41,781 nucleotides of DNA from RGIG4140 sp045532865 (GTDB lineage Bacteria; Pseudomonadota; Alphaproteobacteria; CAAHEQ01; UBA3637), in NCBI GenBank assembly GCA_045532865.1, contig JAZSGT010000071.1, positions 1 through 41,781 of the forward strand. Direction: 5' to 3'. Under the pieces are notes generated by a model that made no database searches, was not told the origin of the DNA, and worked only from the letters and a program-made list of their open reading frames with translations. The position numbers were made by a program, and so were the translations under genes. Positions 8,575-15,742 of the stretch are shown here, one piece after another. Numbering within the stretch: position 1 is the stretch's first letter; every line of letters begins with the position of its first letter.

Positions 8575-10047
8575 ATGTTCCAAGGATTAGCCGATCGTTT
8601 AAATAGTGTTTTTGATAAATTAACAAAAAGAGGGATTTTAACAGAATCTGCTGTTGATGAAACAATGCGTGAAATTAAAATTGCATTGTTAGAGGCAGAT
8701 GTAGCTTTGCCTGTTGTAAAGAGTTTTATTCAAAATGTTAAAGAAAAAGCCATTGGTGAACAAATTGTAAAATCAATTTCACCATCTCAAATGGTTGTCA
8801 AAATTGTGCACGATGAATTAGTCAAATTGTTGGGAGAATCTGTTCCCTTAAATTTTGTAGCGCACAAACAAAATGTTGTTTTGATGCTTGGATTACAAGG
8901 AAGTGGGAAAACAACATCATCAGCCAAACTTGCAAAACGTTTACAAAAAGAGGGGAAAAAAGTTTTGCTTGCCAGTCTTGACACATATCGTCCAGCAGCT
9001 CAAGAACAATTAACTGAATTGGCTGAAAAAAATGGATTATCTGTTCTTGAAATTATCAAATCTCAAAAACCACTTGAAATTACGGCAAGAGCTTTAAAAG
9101 AAGCAAAAGAATCACTCTATGATGTTTTGATTTTAGATACAGCTGGTCGTTTGCATATTGATGATGAGATGATGGCTGAAGTTCAAAAGATTAGAGATTT
9201 ATCTCATCCACAAGAATCTTTATTAGTTGTTGATGCGTTGATGGGGCAAGATGCTGTAACAGTTGCTGAACAGTTTAAAGAAAAAATTGGGATTACAGGT
9301 CTTGTTTTAACCAGAATTGATGGTGATTCCAGAGGGGGCGCTGCGTTATCTATGCGCTCGGTGACGGGTATGCCAATTCAGTTTTTAGGTGTGGGTGAAA
9401 AAGCTGATGCATTAGAAGTTTTTGATGCCAATCGTATTGCTGAAAGAATCCTTGGTATGGGGGATGTTGTCGGACTTGTTGAAACAGCGATGGAAAAGAT
9501 TAATCATGAAGAAGCGATGAGCACGGCAGAACGTATGATGAGTGGTAAGTTTGATTTGAATGATATGCTTTCTCAAATGCGTCAAATTTCCAATATGGGC
9601 GATATCAAAGGGGTGATGAAAATGATACCTGGGATGAGCAAATTGCAAAGCAAAATTGACGAAGCAAAAATGGATAATAAGGTAATTTTACGTCAGCAAG
9701 CAATTATTCTTTCTATGACTGAAAAAGAAAGAAAAAATCCGGATATATTAAAAGCTTCTCGAAAAATCAGAATCGCTAATGGAGCAGGTGTGAGTGTGAA
9801 TGATGTAAACCGTTTGTTAAAGCAATATGAACAAATGGCCACAGTGATGAAAAGACTTAAAAAAATGGGACCACTGGGTATGTTTGGGATGATGAAAAAA
9901 ATGGGTGGTTTGGGTGCTCTTAAAGGTTTGGGTAATATGGGTGGTATGAATCCAGATGAATTGCAATCTCAAATGGAAGAGTTGCAAAAAATGGGTGCTG
10001 GTGGTTCTTTAAATCCATTTTCTGGTTTTAAATTTCCGTTTAAATAA
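8575..10047 (+). CDS. ffh: Signal recognition particle GTPase Ffh
   Basis: 490 residues. Binds signal sequences of nascent membrane proteins together with 4.5S RNA and delivers ribosomes to FtsY. NG domain: P-loop GLQGSGKTT, DTYRPAAQEQL, DTAGR and TRIDGDSRGGAAL. The methionine-rich M domain runs from about residue 300 to the end, with an RNA-binding stretch and a Met/Gly tail. AAGAAAGGA precedes the ATG. In many alphaproteobacteria ffh is followed directly by rpsP; here two glycosyltransferase genes intervene. Confidence 0.97.
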   Translation: MFQGLADRLNSVFDKLTKRGILTESAVDETMREIKIALLEADVALPVVKSFIQNVKEKAIGEQIVKSISPSQMVVKIVHDELVKLLGESVPLNFVAHKQNVVLMLGLQGSGKTTSSAKLAKRLQKEGKKVLLASLDTYRPAAQEQLTELAEKNGLSVLEIIKSQKPLEITARALKEAKESLYDVLILDTAGRLHIDDEMMAEVQKIRDLSHPQESLLVVDALMGQDAVTVAEQFKEKIGITGLVLTRIDGDSRGGAALSMRSVTGMPIQFLGVGEKADALEVFDANRIAERILGMGDVVGLVETAMEKINHEEAMSTAERMMSGKFDLNDMLSQMRQISNMGDIKGVMKMIPGMSKLQSKIDEAKMDNKVILRQQAIILSMTEKERKNPDILKASRKIRIANGAGVSVNDVNRLLKQYEQMATVMKRLKKMGPLGMFGMMKKMGGLGALKGLGNMGGMNPDELQSQMEELQKMGAGGSLNPFSGFKFPFK

Positions 10048-10049
10048 AG

Positions 10050-11207
10050 ATGAAAAAGTATATTATTTTCTTTTTTGTGTTTCTTTTTTTGGGGATGATG
10101 GGCATATTTTATGCTTTTGATTTTTCAAAAAAAGAAGAGATTGTTCTTGTAACGCACAAAAAGGCAACGTCTTATTTTTATGATGAAAAAGGGGGAGTTT
10201 TAAGCCCTTTATATGATAAATTGATGATGCCTTTGCCAGTTGGAAGAAAAACCAAAAACACTTTTTCAATTAAAACCCCTTTGGGCACAGATGTTTTTGT
10301 TCATTTAAAAAATAATGTATATGAATTAGTTCAGCAATCACAAGTTCCTTTTACTGAACCTAAAAAGGTTGCGATTCTTTATATGGCAACTGGGAAATAT
10401 ATTGCATTTTGGGATGGGTTTTATCAGGCGATGGAAAAATACTTTTTACCCAATCATGAAAAGACATATTTTTTATTCACCGACCATGATGATTTAAAAG
10501 TGCCTGAAAATGTGATAAAAATTCATCAAGACCAACTCCCTTGGCCTTATATTACGTTTAAAAGATTTCATTTTTTTGATAGGGTGAAAGACCAGTTGAA
10601 AAATTTTGATTATATCTATTTTTTAAATGGGACAATGATGCCTTTGGCTGAGATTAATGAAGAGATTTTCCCAACAGATGAACAAGAAATTGCTGTAACC
10701 ATTCGAGCTGGAGATTTTCGCCGGAAACATAAATTATGGTTTAGATATTCTAGAAATAAAAAATCAAAAAGTTATATCGCTCCACATGAAGGGAAATATT
10801 ATGTGATGGGTGGTTTTAATGGGGGAACGAGCAAAGGTTTTTTAAAACTTATTGATACATTAAAGAAGTGGACGGATATTGATATTCAAAATAATATTAT
10901 CCCAGCATGGCATGATGAAAGTATGTTGAATAGATATGTTATCAATTTGTTTTATGACGGGAAAAATCCTTTGATTTTAATGCCAGAGTATTCCTTGTAC
11001 GAAGATGAAACGCCTCATAGGGGAAGCGAATTTGATCTTGTTGCAAAAATGATTGTTTTGGATAAAGATAGAAGAGGGGGAAGTAATTGGTTCCGTGACA
11101 AGCAAGCCCAAAAAGAAGCATATGTTTCTCAAAAAAGGTTAACCATATCACCTGATAGAGAAAAAGAAGCATTTGAATTATTTTATGAAATGCAACATGA
11201 CAAATAA
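10050..11207 (+). CDS. Membrane-anchored GT6 (ABO-family) glycosyltransferase, copy 1
   Basis: 385 residues. N-terminal KK plus a hydrophobic helix (about 4-23), a stem to about residue 100, then a GT6 catalytic domain: AILYMATGKYIAFW (108-121), FLFTDHDD, WPYITFKRFHFFD, DYIYFLNGTM (187-196), GKYYVMGGFNGGTSKGF and WHDESMLNRY. GT6 enzymes add alpha-1,3-linked Gal or GalNAc from UDP-sugars. The metal/sugar site that is DXD in vertebrates and NXN in most bacterial members reads N-G-T (193-195). The anchor and stem are unusual for bacterial GT6; positive-inside reasoning puts the domain outside the cytoplasm. It begins 2 nt after the ffh stop. It shares a 48-nt identical block with copy 2 (10443-10490 and 11944-11991). 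Confidence 0.85.
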   Translation: MKKYIIFFFVFLFLGMMGIFYAFDFSKKEEIVLVTHKKATSYFYDEKGGVLSPLYDKLMMPLPVGRKTKNTFSIKTPLGTDVFVHLKNNVYELVQQSQVPFTEPKKVAILYMATGKYIAFWDGFYQAMEKYFLPNHEKTYFLFTDHDDLKVPENVIKIHQDQLPWPYITFKRFHFFDRVKDQLKNFDYIYFLNGTMMPLAEINEEIFPTDEQEIAVTIRAGDFRRKHKLWFRYSRNKKSKSYIAPHEGKYYVMGGFNGGTSKGFLKLIDTLKKWTDIDIQNNIIPAWHDESMLNRYVINLFYDGKNPLILMPEYSLYEDETPHRGSEFDLVAKMIVLDKDRRGGSNWFRDKQAQKEAYVSQKRLTISPDREKEAFELFYEMQHDK

Positions 11208-11547
11208 ACTTTGTGTGAGTATTGTTGGGTGAAAATATTTGGTGTTTTTTTTATTTGTTTTATTATAAAAATCAAATAGATAATTTGTTTTTTGGTAACG
11301 AAAAATATACCAACGTTTATTTTTCCCATTTTTTCGACCTAATTTTTGTTATATATCAATTTATTTTTTTTTGATATATTTTTTTTATTTTTTTAATGAT
11401 TTTATTATAACAAATTGATTTAAAAAGCATTTTTCTTTTTTATTTATTTAATTATTTTTTCACACAAAAAAAATTCTTATTTGAACCACATTTAAAAAAA
11501 ATGGGAAAAATAAACGTTCCTTTTTTTTACAAAATGGGGATAAAATA
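11208..11547. other. AT-rich intergenic region between the two GT6 genes
   Basis: 340 bp, almost pure A/T, with no credible ORF. It contains a 23-bp perfect inverted repeat (11312-11334 and 11496-11518) around 161 bp, and a smaller 9-bp palindrome (11351-11359 with 11371-11379). A GGGGA Shine-Dalgarno for copy 2 is at 11536-11540. No clear terminator is visible for copy 1. Confidence 0.8.
11312..11518. repeat. 23-bp perfect inverted repeat flanking 161 bp
   Basis: Left arm 11312-11334 begins AACGTTTATTTTTCCCAT; the right arm 11496-11518 is its exact reverse complement. The pair ends 29 bp before the GTG of GT6 copy 2. No target-site duplication is evident at the outer edges. The layout would suit an invertible promoter segment, a small MITE, or a very long-range mRNA hairpin; none is proven, and no recombinase gene is in the window. 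Confidence 0.75.
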
Positions 11548-12771
11548 GTGAAGATATTGCACACAAGTTTGGTGTTTGTGATTTCATTAACATTTTTAGT
11601 GCTTTTTTTACAGTGGGCAATCACAAATGCTTATGAAGAAGTTTTGTTGGAAGAAAATGGTATTGAAAAGCCATTTATATTAAATTCAAGGGATGCAAAA
11701 ATTATGCCATCGGATGAAAAAAGTTCCGAAGCATTAGATGTTGTTCGAATAACTGAAAATACTTTAAAAATAAACAATAATGGTGTTGAAAAAGTTTATA
11801 TAAAAGATGATTTTGAAGTATTTAGATATTTATCAACAAACTATCCAAAAGAAAAGACATCTAAAAAAGTTGCTATTTTATATATTTCAACAGGAAAGTA
11901 TATTCGTTTTTGGGATAATTTTTATCAAGCGATGGAAAAGTATTTTTTACCCAATCATGAAAAGACATATTTTTTATTCACCGACCATGATTTTCTTGAA
12001 GTAGAGGACAATGTTGTTAAAATTCATCAAGATCAACTCCCTTGGCCTTATGTAACATTCAAGAGATTCCATTTTTTTGATGCTGTCAAAGATCAGTTGA
12101 AAAAGTTTGATTACATCTATTTTTTAAATGGGACAATGCTTCCTGTTGATTTTGTAACGGAGGAGATTTTCCCAACGGATGAACAAGAAATTATGGTGAC
12201 TTTACATCCTGGATATTGGCGTCAAAATAAATTTTATTTGCCTTATGATAGGAATCCAAAATCAAAAGCTGGTATTTCAGAATATGAAGGGAAATATTAT
12301 GTGATGGGTGGTTTTAATGGGGGGACGAGCAAAGGCTTTTTAAAACTTATTGGTACACTCAAACGGTGGAGCGACACAGATATGGAAAGAAAGGTTATGC
12401 CCAAGTGGCATGATGAAAGTATGCTGAATCGCTATGTTGAAACGTATAGGCAAAATGGGGGTACGCCCTTAATTTTATTGCCAGAATATGCAATTCCTCA
12501 AGTTCATACTGCTTATAAATTAAATGAGCTGCTTCCTTTTACGAAGATGTATATTTTGGATAAGTCAAAATATGGAGGTCATGCCTTCTTGCGTGGGGAA
12601 AAACAAAAGAAGAAAAAACCACAAGAGGTGAAAAATATCAAAAAGAAATCATCTTCATTGCCTAACAAACCATCTGTTCAGAAAAAGGATGAAGAATTTG
12701 AAAAAGCAAAAGGGGATATGCTGAACCCAATGCAAAACTTTTTGAATATTCAAAAAACACTTGACTTTTAA
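11548..12771 (+). CDS. Membrane-anchored GT6 (ABO-family) glycosyltransferase, copy 2
   Basis: 407 residues, GTG start with GGGGA 7 bp upstream. The N-terminal signal anchor (about 7-27) is followed by acidic residues, predicting an extracytoplasmic catalytic domain. A stem runs to about 105. The catalytic domain has AILYISTGKYIRFW, FLFTDHDF, WPYVTFKRFHFFD, DYIYFLNGTM (188-197), HPGYWRQNKF, GKYYVMGGFNGGTSKGF and WHDESMLNRY. As in copy 1, N-G-T (194-196) replaces DXD/NXN. A lysine-rich tail (about 350-407) is absent from copy 1. Copy 1 differs mainly in the stem and in the HPGYW region, so the donor or acceptor may differ. The rpsP promoter overlaps its 3' end. Confidence 0.85.
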   Translation: MKILHTSLVFVISLTFLVLFLQWAITNAYEEVLLEENGIEKPFILNSRDAKIMPSDEKSSEALDVVRITENTLKINNNGVEKVYIKDDFEVFRYLSTNYPKEKTSKKVAILYISTGKYIRFWDNFYQAMEKYFLPNHEKTYFLFTDHDFLEVEDNVVKIHQDQLPWPYVTFKRFHFFDAVKDQLKKFDYIYFLNGTMLPVDFVTEEIFPTDEQEIMVTLHPGYWRQNKFYLPYDRNPKSKAGISEYEGKYYVMGGFNGGTSKGFLKLIGTLKRWSDTDMERKVMPKWHDESMLNRYVETYRQNGGTPLILLPEYAIPQVHTAYKLNELLPFTKMYILDKSKYGGHAFLRGEKQKKKKPQEVKNIKKKSSSLPNKPSVQKKDEEFEKAKGDMLNPMQNFLNIQKTLDF

Positions 12772-12789
12772 AAAATAATTTGCTATAAA
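12761..12789 (+). promoter_or_regulatory. Promoter of the rpsP operon
   Basis: TTGACT (12761-12766), 17-bp spacer, TATAAA (12784-12789). It overlaps the last codons of GT6 copy 2, showing that the ribosomal operon has its own promoter despite the inserted genes. Confidence 0.7.
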
Positions 12790-12792
12790 GAC

Positions 12793-12838
12793 GTATCTTT
12801 CAAAAAGCTGAATACATTTTCAGTCTCTAAGGAGATAC
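12793..12838 (+). promoter_or_regulatory. Structured 5' leader of rpsP mRNA
   Basis: Nested pairing in the leader: GTATCT (12793-12798) with AGATAC (12833-12838), and inside it CTGAA (12808-12812) with TTCAG (12819-12823). An AAGGAG lies at the base of the outer stem. The leader is about 145 nt long, much longer than needed for translation, which suggests feedback control, but no known ribosomal leader family is identified. Confidence 0.4.
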
Positions 12839-12849
12839 ATCAATCCGCG

Positions 12850-12930
12850 ATGGTTCGTGCATTGGTGCGATTTTTGTATGTGGCGTTTGAAATGGTAAAC
12901 AAGCTTTATTTAGCTGAAAAAGAAGTATAG
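12850..12930 (+). CDS. Candidate 26-codon leader ORF before rpsP
   Basis: ATG to TAG, reading MVRALVRFLYVAFEMV followed by NKLYLAEKEV. It stops 13 nt before the rpsP ATG, so its termination could affect rpsP initiation. The nearest Shine-Dalgarno (AAGGAG) is about 15 nt from the ATG, longer than ideal. It may be a leader peptide, a small amphipathic protein, or a chance ORF in a structured leader. Confidence 0.3.
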   Translation: MVRALVRFLYVAFEMVNKLYLAEKEV

Positions 12931-12943
12931 AAAGGAAAAATAA

Positions 12944-13342
12944 ATGTCAGTTCGTATTCGTTTAGCCCGTGGTGGTTCAAAAAAACGCCCGGTTCACAAA
13001 ATTGTTGTTGCTGATAAACGCTCACCACGTGATGGTCGTTTTATCGAATCATTGGGTTTTTACAATCCACTTTTGCCAAAAGATCATCAAGATGCTTTGC
13101 GCGTTAATGCTGAAGCTGCTAAAAAATGGATGGCTCAAGGGGCAGAACTCACAGAAAGAGTTCAAAAATTGTTTGCTCTTGTTGGTTTAGCAGAAAAACC
13201 AGCTATTCGTGAAACACCAAAGAAATCAGCTCCAAAAGCTAAAGCTCAAGAACGTATGAGAGAAGCAGCTGAAAGAGCTCAAGCAGCTAAAGAAGCTGAA
13301 GAAGCCGCTGCAGCAGCTGCAGCTGAAACTCCTGCTGAATAG
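12944..13342 (+). CDS. rpsP: 30S ribosomal protein S16
   Basis: 132 residues. S16 core at 1-85 (VRIRLARGGSKKRPVHKIVV, RDGRFIESLGFYNP) followed by a Lys/Ala/Glu-rich extension from about residue 90, common in alphaproteobacterial S16. AAAGG lies about 10 bp before the ATG. First gene of rpsP-rimM-trmD-rplS, all in the same direction with short gaps or overlaps. Confidence 0.97.
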   Translation: MSVRIRLARGGSKKRPVHKIVVADKRSPRDGRFIESLGFYNPLLPKDHQDALRVNAEAAKKWMAQGAELTERVQKLFALVGLAEKPAIRETPKKSAPKAKAQERMREAAERAQAAKEAEEAAAAAAAETPAE

Positions 13343-13350
13343 GAATGAAG

Positions 13351-13866
13351 ATGTCTAAACTTGTCTGTGTTGGTCAAATTATCAATGTTCATGGAATTAA
13401 AGGTGCTGTTAAAATTAAATCGTACCTGACAAATCCTATGGATATTGCCTCTTTTGGCGATTTAACAGATAAGAATGGAAAAAAAGTTTTTCGCATTAAA
13501 GCACAATCTCAAAAACAAGGTGTTGTTTTGGCATATATTCAAGGTGTAACTGATCGAACGGTTGCTGAAAGTTTAAAAGGCACTGAACTTTATGTTGCAA
13601 GAGAAAAGATGCCAAAAGAAGAAGCTGGCGAATTTTATTGCATTGATTTGGTTGGATTAACTGTTTTAAAAGACGGTGAAGTTTTTGGAACGGTTGAAAG
13701 CGTTGAAAATTTTGGTGCTGGTGACATTATCAATGTGAAATTAAAAAATTCAAAAGTCTTTCCTTTTGATTTTTCAGAAGCAACGTTCCCTGTTGTTGAT
13801 GTTGAACAAGGTGTTATGCACATTGTTTTGACAGATGGGATTAAGGAGGTGTTGGATGAAAATTAA
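13351..13866 (+). CDS. rimM: 16S rRNA processing protein RimM
   Basis: 171 residues from the ATG at 13351. An ATG at 13345 directly abuts AGGA, so the second ATG, seven bases from AGGA, is the better start. Assists maturation of the 30S head and binds S19. The N-terminal RimM domain has CVGQIINVHGIKGAVKIKSY; the C-terminal PRC-barrel has FYCIDLVGLTV and the VFPFDFSEATFP region. It overlaps trmD by 11 nt. Confidence 0.93.
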   Translation: MSKLVCVGQIINVHGIKGAVKIKSYLTNPMDIASFGDLTDKNGKKVFRIKAQSQKQGVVLAYIQGVTDRTVAESLKGTELYVAREKMPKEEAGEFYCIDLVGLTVLKDGEVFGTVESVENFGAGDIINVKLKNSKVFPFDFSEATFPVVDVEQGVMHIVLTDGIKEVLDEN

Positions 13867-14545
13867 CATTTTGACACTTTATCCTGAAATGTTCCCAGGC
13901 TTTTTGGCTTATTCCCTTGCAGGTAAGGCATTATCTGAAAAAAAGGTTGAGTTAAATGTTGTGAATATCAGAGATTTTGCAACGGATAACTACAAATCTG
14001 TGGATGATACACCTTTTGGTGGTGGCGCTGGTATGGTTATGAAACCAAGTGTTTTAGATAGCGCTATTCAAGCTGTGTATAAAACAGGGCCTTTGTATTA
14101 TCTTTCTCCAAGGGGAGAGGTTTTTAATCAACAAAAAGCGCATGAATTTGCTTTAAGTGAAGAGATGACATTTTTATGTGGTCGCTTTGAAGGGGTTGAT
14201 GAACGTGTCATTGAAAAATGGGGTATAAAAGAAATCAGTATTGGTGATTTTATTTTATCTGGTGGAGAACCTGCGTTATTGACCATGTTAGATTCGGTGA
14301 TTAGATTAATCCCAAATGTGATGGGGAACAAAGACTCCTCATTGGAAGAGAGTTTTGAAAATGGATTACTCGAATATCCACAATATACAAAACCTCAAAA
14401 TTGGGAAGGGCGCTTGGTGCCAGAAGTTTTACTTTCCGGTCATCATGCAAAAATCAACGCTTGGCGTTTGGCTCAGTCTGAAGCAATCACAGAGAAAAGA
14501 AGACCAGACTTGTGGACTCGATATCTAGCTCAGAAAAAAAATTAA
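13856..14545 (+). CDS. trmD: tRNA (guanine37-N1)-methyltransferase TrmD
   Basis: 229 residues from the ATG at 13856, which has AAGGAGG 8 bp upstream; an earlier in-frame ATG at 13835 lies before that site. Makes m1G37 in tRNA with SAM, preventing +1 frameshifts. SPOUT trefoil-knot motifs are visible: DDTPFGGGAGMVMKP, YYLSPRGEVFNQQ, LCGRFEGVDERV and SIGDFILSGGEPA. The start lies inside the rimM 3' end. Confidence 0.96.
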   Translation: MKINILTLYPEMFPGFLAYSLAGKALSEKKVELNVVNIRDFATDNYKSVDDTPFGGGAGMVMKPSVLDSAIQAVYKTGPLYYLSPRGEVFNQQKAHEFALSEEMTFLCGRFEGVDERVIEKWGIKEISIGDFILSGGEPALLTMLDSVIRLIPNVMGNKDSSLEESFENGLLEYPQYTKPQNWEGRLVPEVLLSGHHAKINAWRLAQSEAITEKRRPDLWTRYLAQKKN

Positions 14546-14559
14546 GAAAGGATTTAAAA

Positions 14560-14925
14560 ATGAACTTAATTAAAGAATTAGAAAATGAACAGGTTGCTAA
14601 ATTAGGGAAGAACATTCCTTCTTTCAAAGCAGGTGATACTGTTAAAGTTATGTACAAAATCGTTGAAGACAAAGGTCGTGAACGTTTGCAAGCTTATGAA
14701 GGTGTTTGTATTGCACGTCACAATGATGGTTTGAACTCAACAATCGTTGTTCGTAAAATCTCATTCGGTGAAGGGGTTGAAAGAATTTTCCCAATCTATT
14801 CACCAAACGTCGCTTCAATCGAAGTTGTTCGCCGTGGTAAAGTTCGTCGTTCAAAACTTTATTACCTTCGCAAACTCTTTGGTAAAGCTGCTCGTATTGC
14901 AGAAGACAAAGAAACTCAAGAATAA
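14560..14925 (+). CDS. rplS: 50S ribosomal protein L19
   Basis: 121 residues from the ATG at 14560, with AAGAAAGG upstream; the frame is open further 5' but inside trmD. The L19 signature is visible: FKAGDTVKVMYKI, YEGVCIARHNDGLNST, RIFPIYSPNVASIEVVRRG and RRSKLYYLR. It sits at the 30S/50S interface. Last gene of the operon; it is followed directly by a long hairpin and repeats. Confidence 0.97.
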   Translation: MNLIKELENEQVAKLGKNIPSFKAGDTVKVMYKIVEDKGRERLQAYEGVCIARHNDGLNSTIVVRKISFGEGVERIFPIYSPNVASIEVVRRGKVRRSKLYYLRKLFGKAARIAEDKETQE

Positions 14926-15031
14926 AAACTTATTCTAAGAGATATCTAAGAAGCAAAAGCCAATCTTTATGTAGGTTTACTACACAGCAGATTGGCTTTT
15001 TCTTTTATCTAAACTCTTAGAATAAGTTTTT
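14924..15031. repeat. 18-bp inverted repeat forming a large hairpin after rplS
   Basis: Arms 14924-14941 and 15014-15031 are perfect reverse complements. Nested inside, AAAGCCAATCT (14956-14966) pairs with AGATTGGCTTT (14989-14999), followed by a T-rich stretch that resembles the terminator of the operon. The left arm overlaps the rplS stop codon. Confidence 0.8.
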
Positions 15032-15104
15032 GTCAGCCTGTTATGTAGGTCACGACACATCAGGGTCGCTCTCAAGCTTTATCTATCCCATACAAACATT
15101 GTTT
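14981..15104. repeat. 124-bp direct repeat, copy A
   Basis: Matches 15117-15240 at a constant offset of 136 bp with about 8 differences by eye (roughly 94% identity). The unit carries the right half of the rplS hairpin and a T-run, followed by a second hairpin motif. Confidence 0.85.
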
Positions 15105-15116
15105 TTACCCACTCCT

Positions 15117-15240
15117 TACACAGTAGATTGGCTTTTTCTTTTATCTAAACTCTTAGAATAAGTTTTTATCAGCCTGTTATGTAGGTTACGACACAGCAGG
15201 GTCGCTCTCAAGCTTTATCTATCTCATATAAGTATTGTTT
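15117..15240. repeat. 124-bp direct repeat, copy B
   Basis: Second copy, separated from copy A by 12 bp. It carries no left arm of the large hairpin, so it appears to be a partial tandem duplication of the terminator region. Confidence 0.85.
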
Positions 15241-15253
15241 GTTCAAAATTTTC

Positions 15254-15283
15254 TTGACAAATAGATGAAAAATAATATATAAT
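15254..15283 (+). promoter_or_regulatory. Strong promoter of the small secreted protein gene
   Basis: Consensus TTGACA (15254-15259), 18-bp spacer, consensus TATAAT (15278-15283), 31 bp before the start codon. Confidence 0.75.
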
Positions 15284-15314
15284 ATGCGCGAAATCAAAAA
15301 AGGAAAGGTATCAG

Positions 15315-15599
15315 ATGAAAAAAACACTAATCTCAATGATGGGTGTTGCAGTTGTTTTATCTTCTGCAATGGCTCAAGAAAATGAAAATAAAGAAAAGGA
15401 ACAACAAGTCCCATCTCAAAAAGAAGACGTTGTGCAATATGAAAGTTATGATGAAATTTTGGAACAACAAATGCAAGAACGTCAACAAGCATTTAATCAA
15501 GATTATTTGCAAAAAGATGAAAAGGCTTTGGCTCGGTTTTTAGAACGTCAACGCAACCGTATTTTAGAGTGGGAAAAGCAACAATCAAGAACAAGATAA
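15315..15599 (+). CDS. Small secreted Glu/Gln-rich protein of unknown function
   Basis: 94 residues. N-terminal signal peptide MKKTLISMMGVAVVLSSAMA with a likely cleavage after AMA; the mature part is about 74 residues, highly charged and rich in Glu, Gln, Lys and Arg, and predicted to be mostly helical (YDEILEQQMQERQQAF, KALARFLERQRNRILEWEKQ). No cysteine in the mature part and no recognised domain. Consensus promoter and AGGAAAGG site suggest high expression; it is a single-gene unit with its own terminator. Periplasmic or exported; function not recognised. Confidence 0.75.
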   Translation: MKKTLISMMGVAVVLSSAMAQENENKEKEQQVPSQKEDVVQYESYDEILEQQMQERQQAFNQDYLQKDEKALARFLERQRNRILEWEKQQSRTR

Positions 15600-15612
15600 T
15601 TCATTCTTGAAA

Positions 15613-15664
15613 AAAATCTCGGCTATATTGGAATGTGATTCCATTTTAGCCGAGATTTTATTAT
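15613..15664. terminator. Terminator of the small secreted protein gene
   Basis: 13-bp stem (15613-15625 with 15647-15659) centred on CTCGGCTA/TAGCCGAG, with an extra inner 6-bp stem TGGAAT/ATTCCA, flanked by A- and T-runs. Confidence 0.85.
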
Positions 15665-15690
15665 TAAAATGAATTTATAAGATTTCTTAA

Positions 15691-15722
15691 AAAAAAGAGG
15701 TGTGAAAACACCTCTTTTTTTT
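15691..15722. terminator. Terminator of the pilin-like gene
   Basis: 12-bp stem (15691-15702 with 15709-15720), AAAGAGGTG/CACCTCTTT, with A- and T-runs on both sides. On the minus strand it follows the pilin-like gene by about 20 bp. Confidence 0.85.
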
Positions 15723-15742
15723 GATTTTGCATAATCAACAAA

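Larger units (their letters stand above)
14926..15314. other. Repeat-filled intergenic region
   Basis: 389 bp without a gene. It holds the rplS hairpin, two 124-bp direct repeats, three versions of a small hairpin motif (TGTAGGT..AC.ACACA-like, near 14970, 15044 and 15180), and the promoter of the small secreted protein gene near the right end. Confidence 0.8.

Noticed and set aside
11208..11547. Insertion sequence
   Set aside because: No transposase ORF fits in the 161 bp between the inverted repeats and no target duplication is evident; only a MITE or invertible segment remains possible.
14981..15240. CRISPR-like repeat
   Set aside because: Only two copies, 124 bp each with a 12-bp spacer and internal differences; no cas genes.
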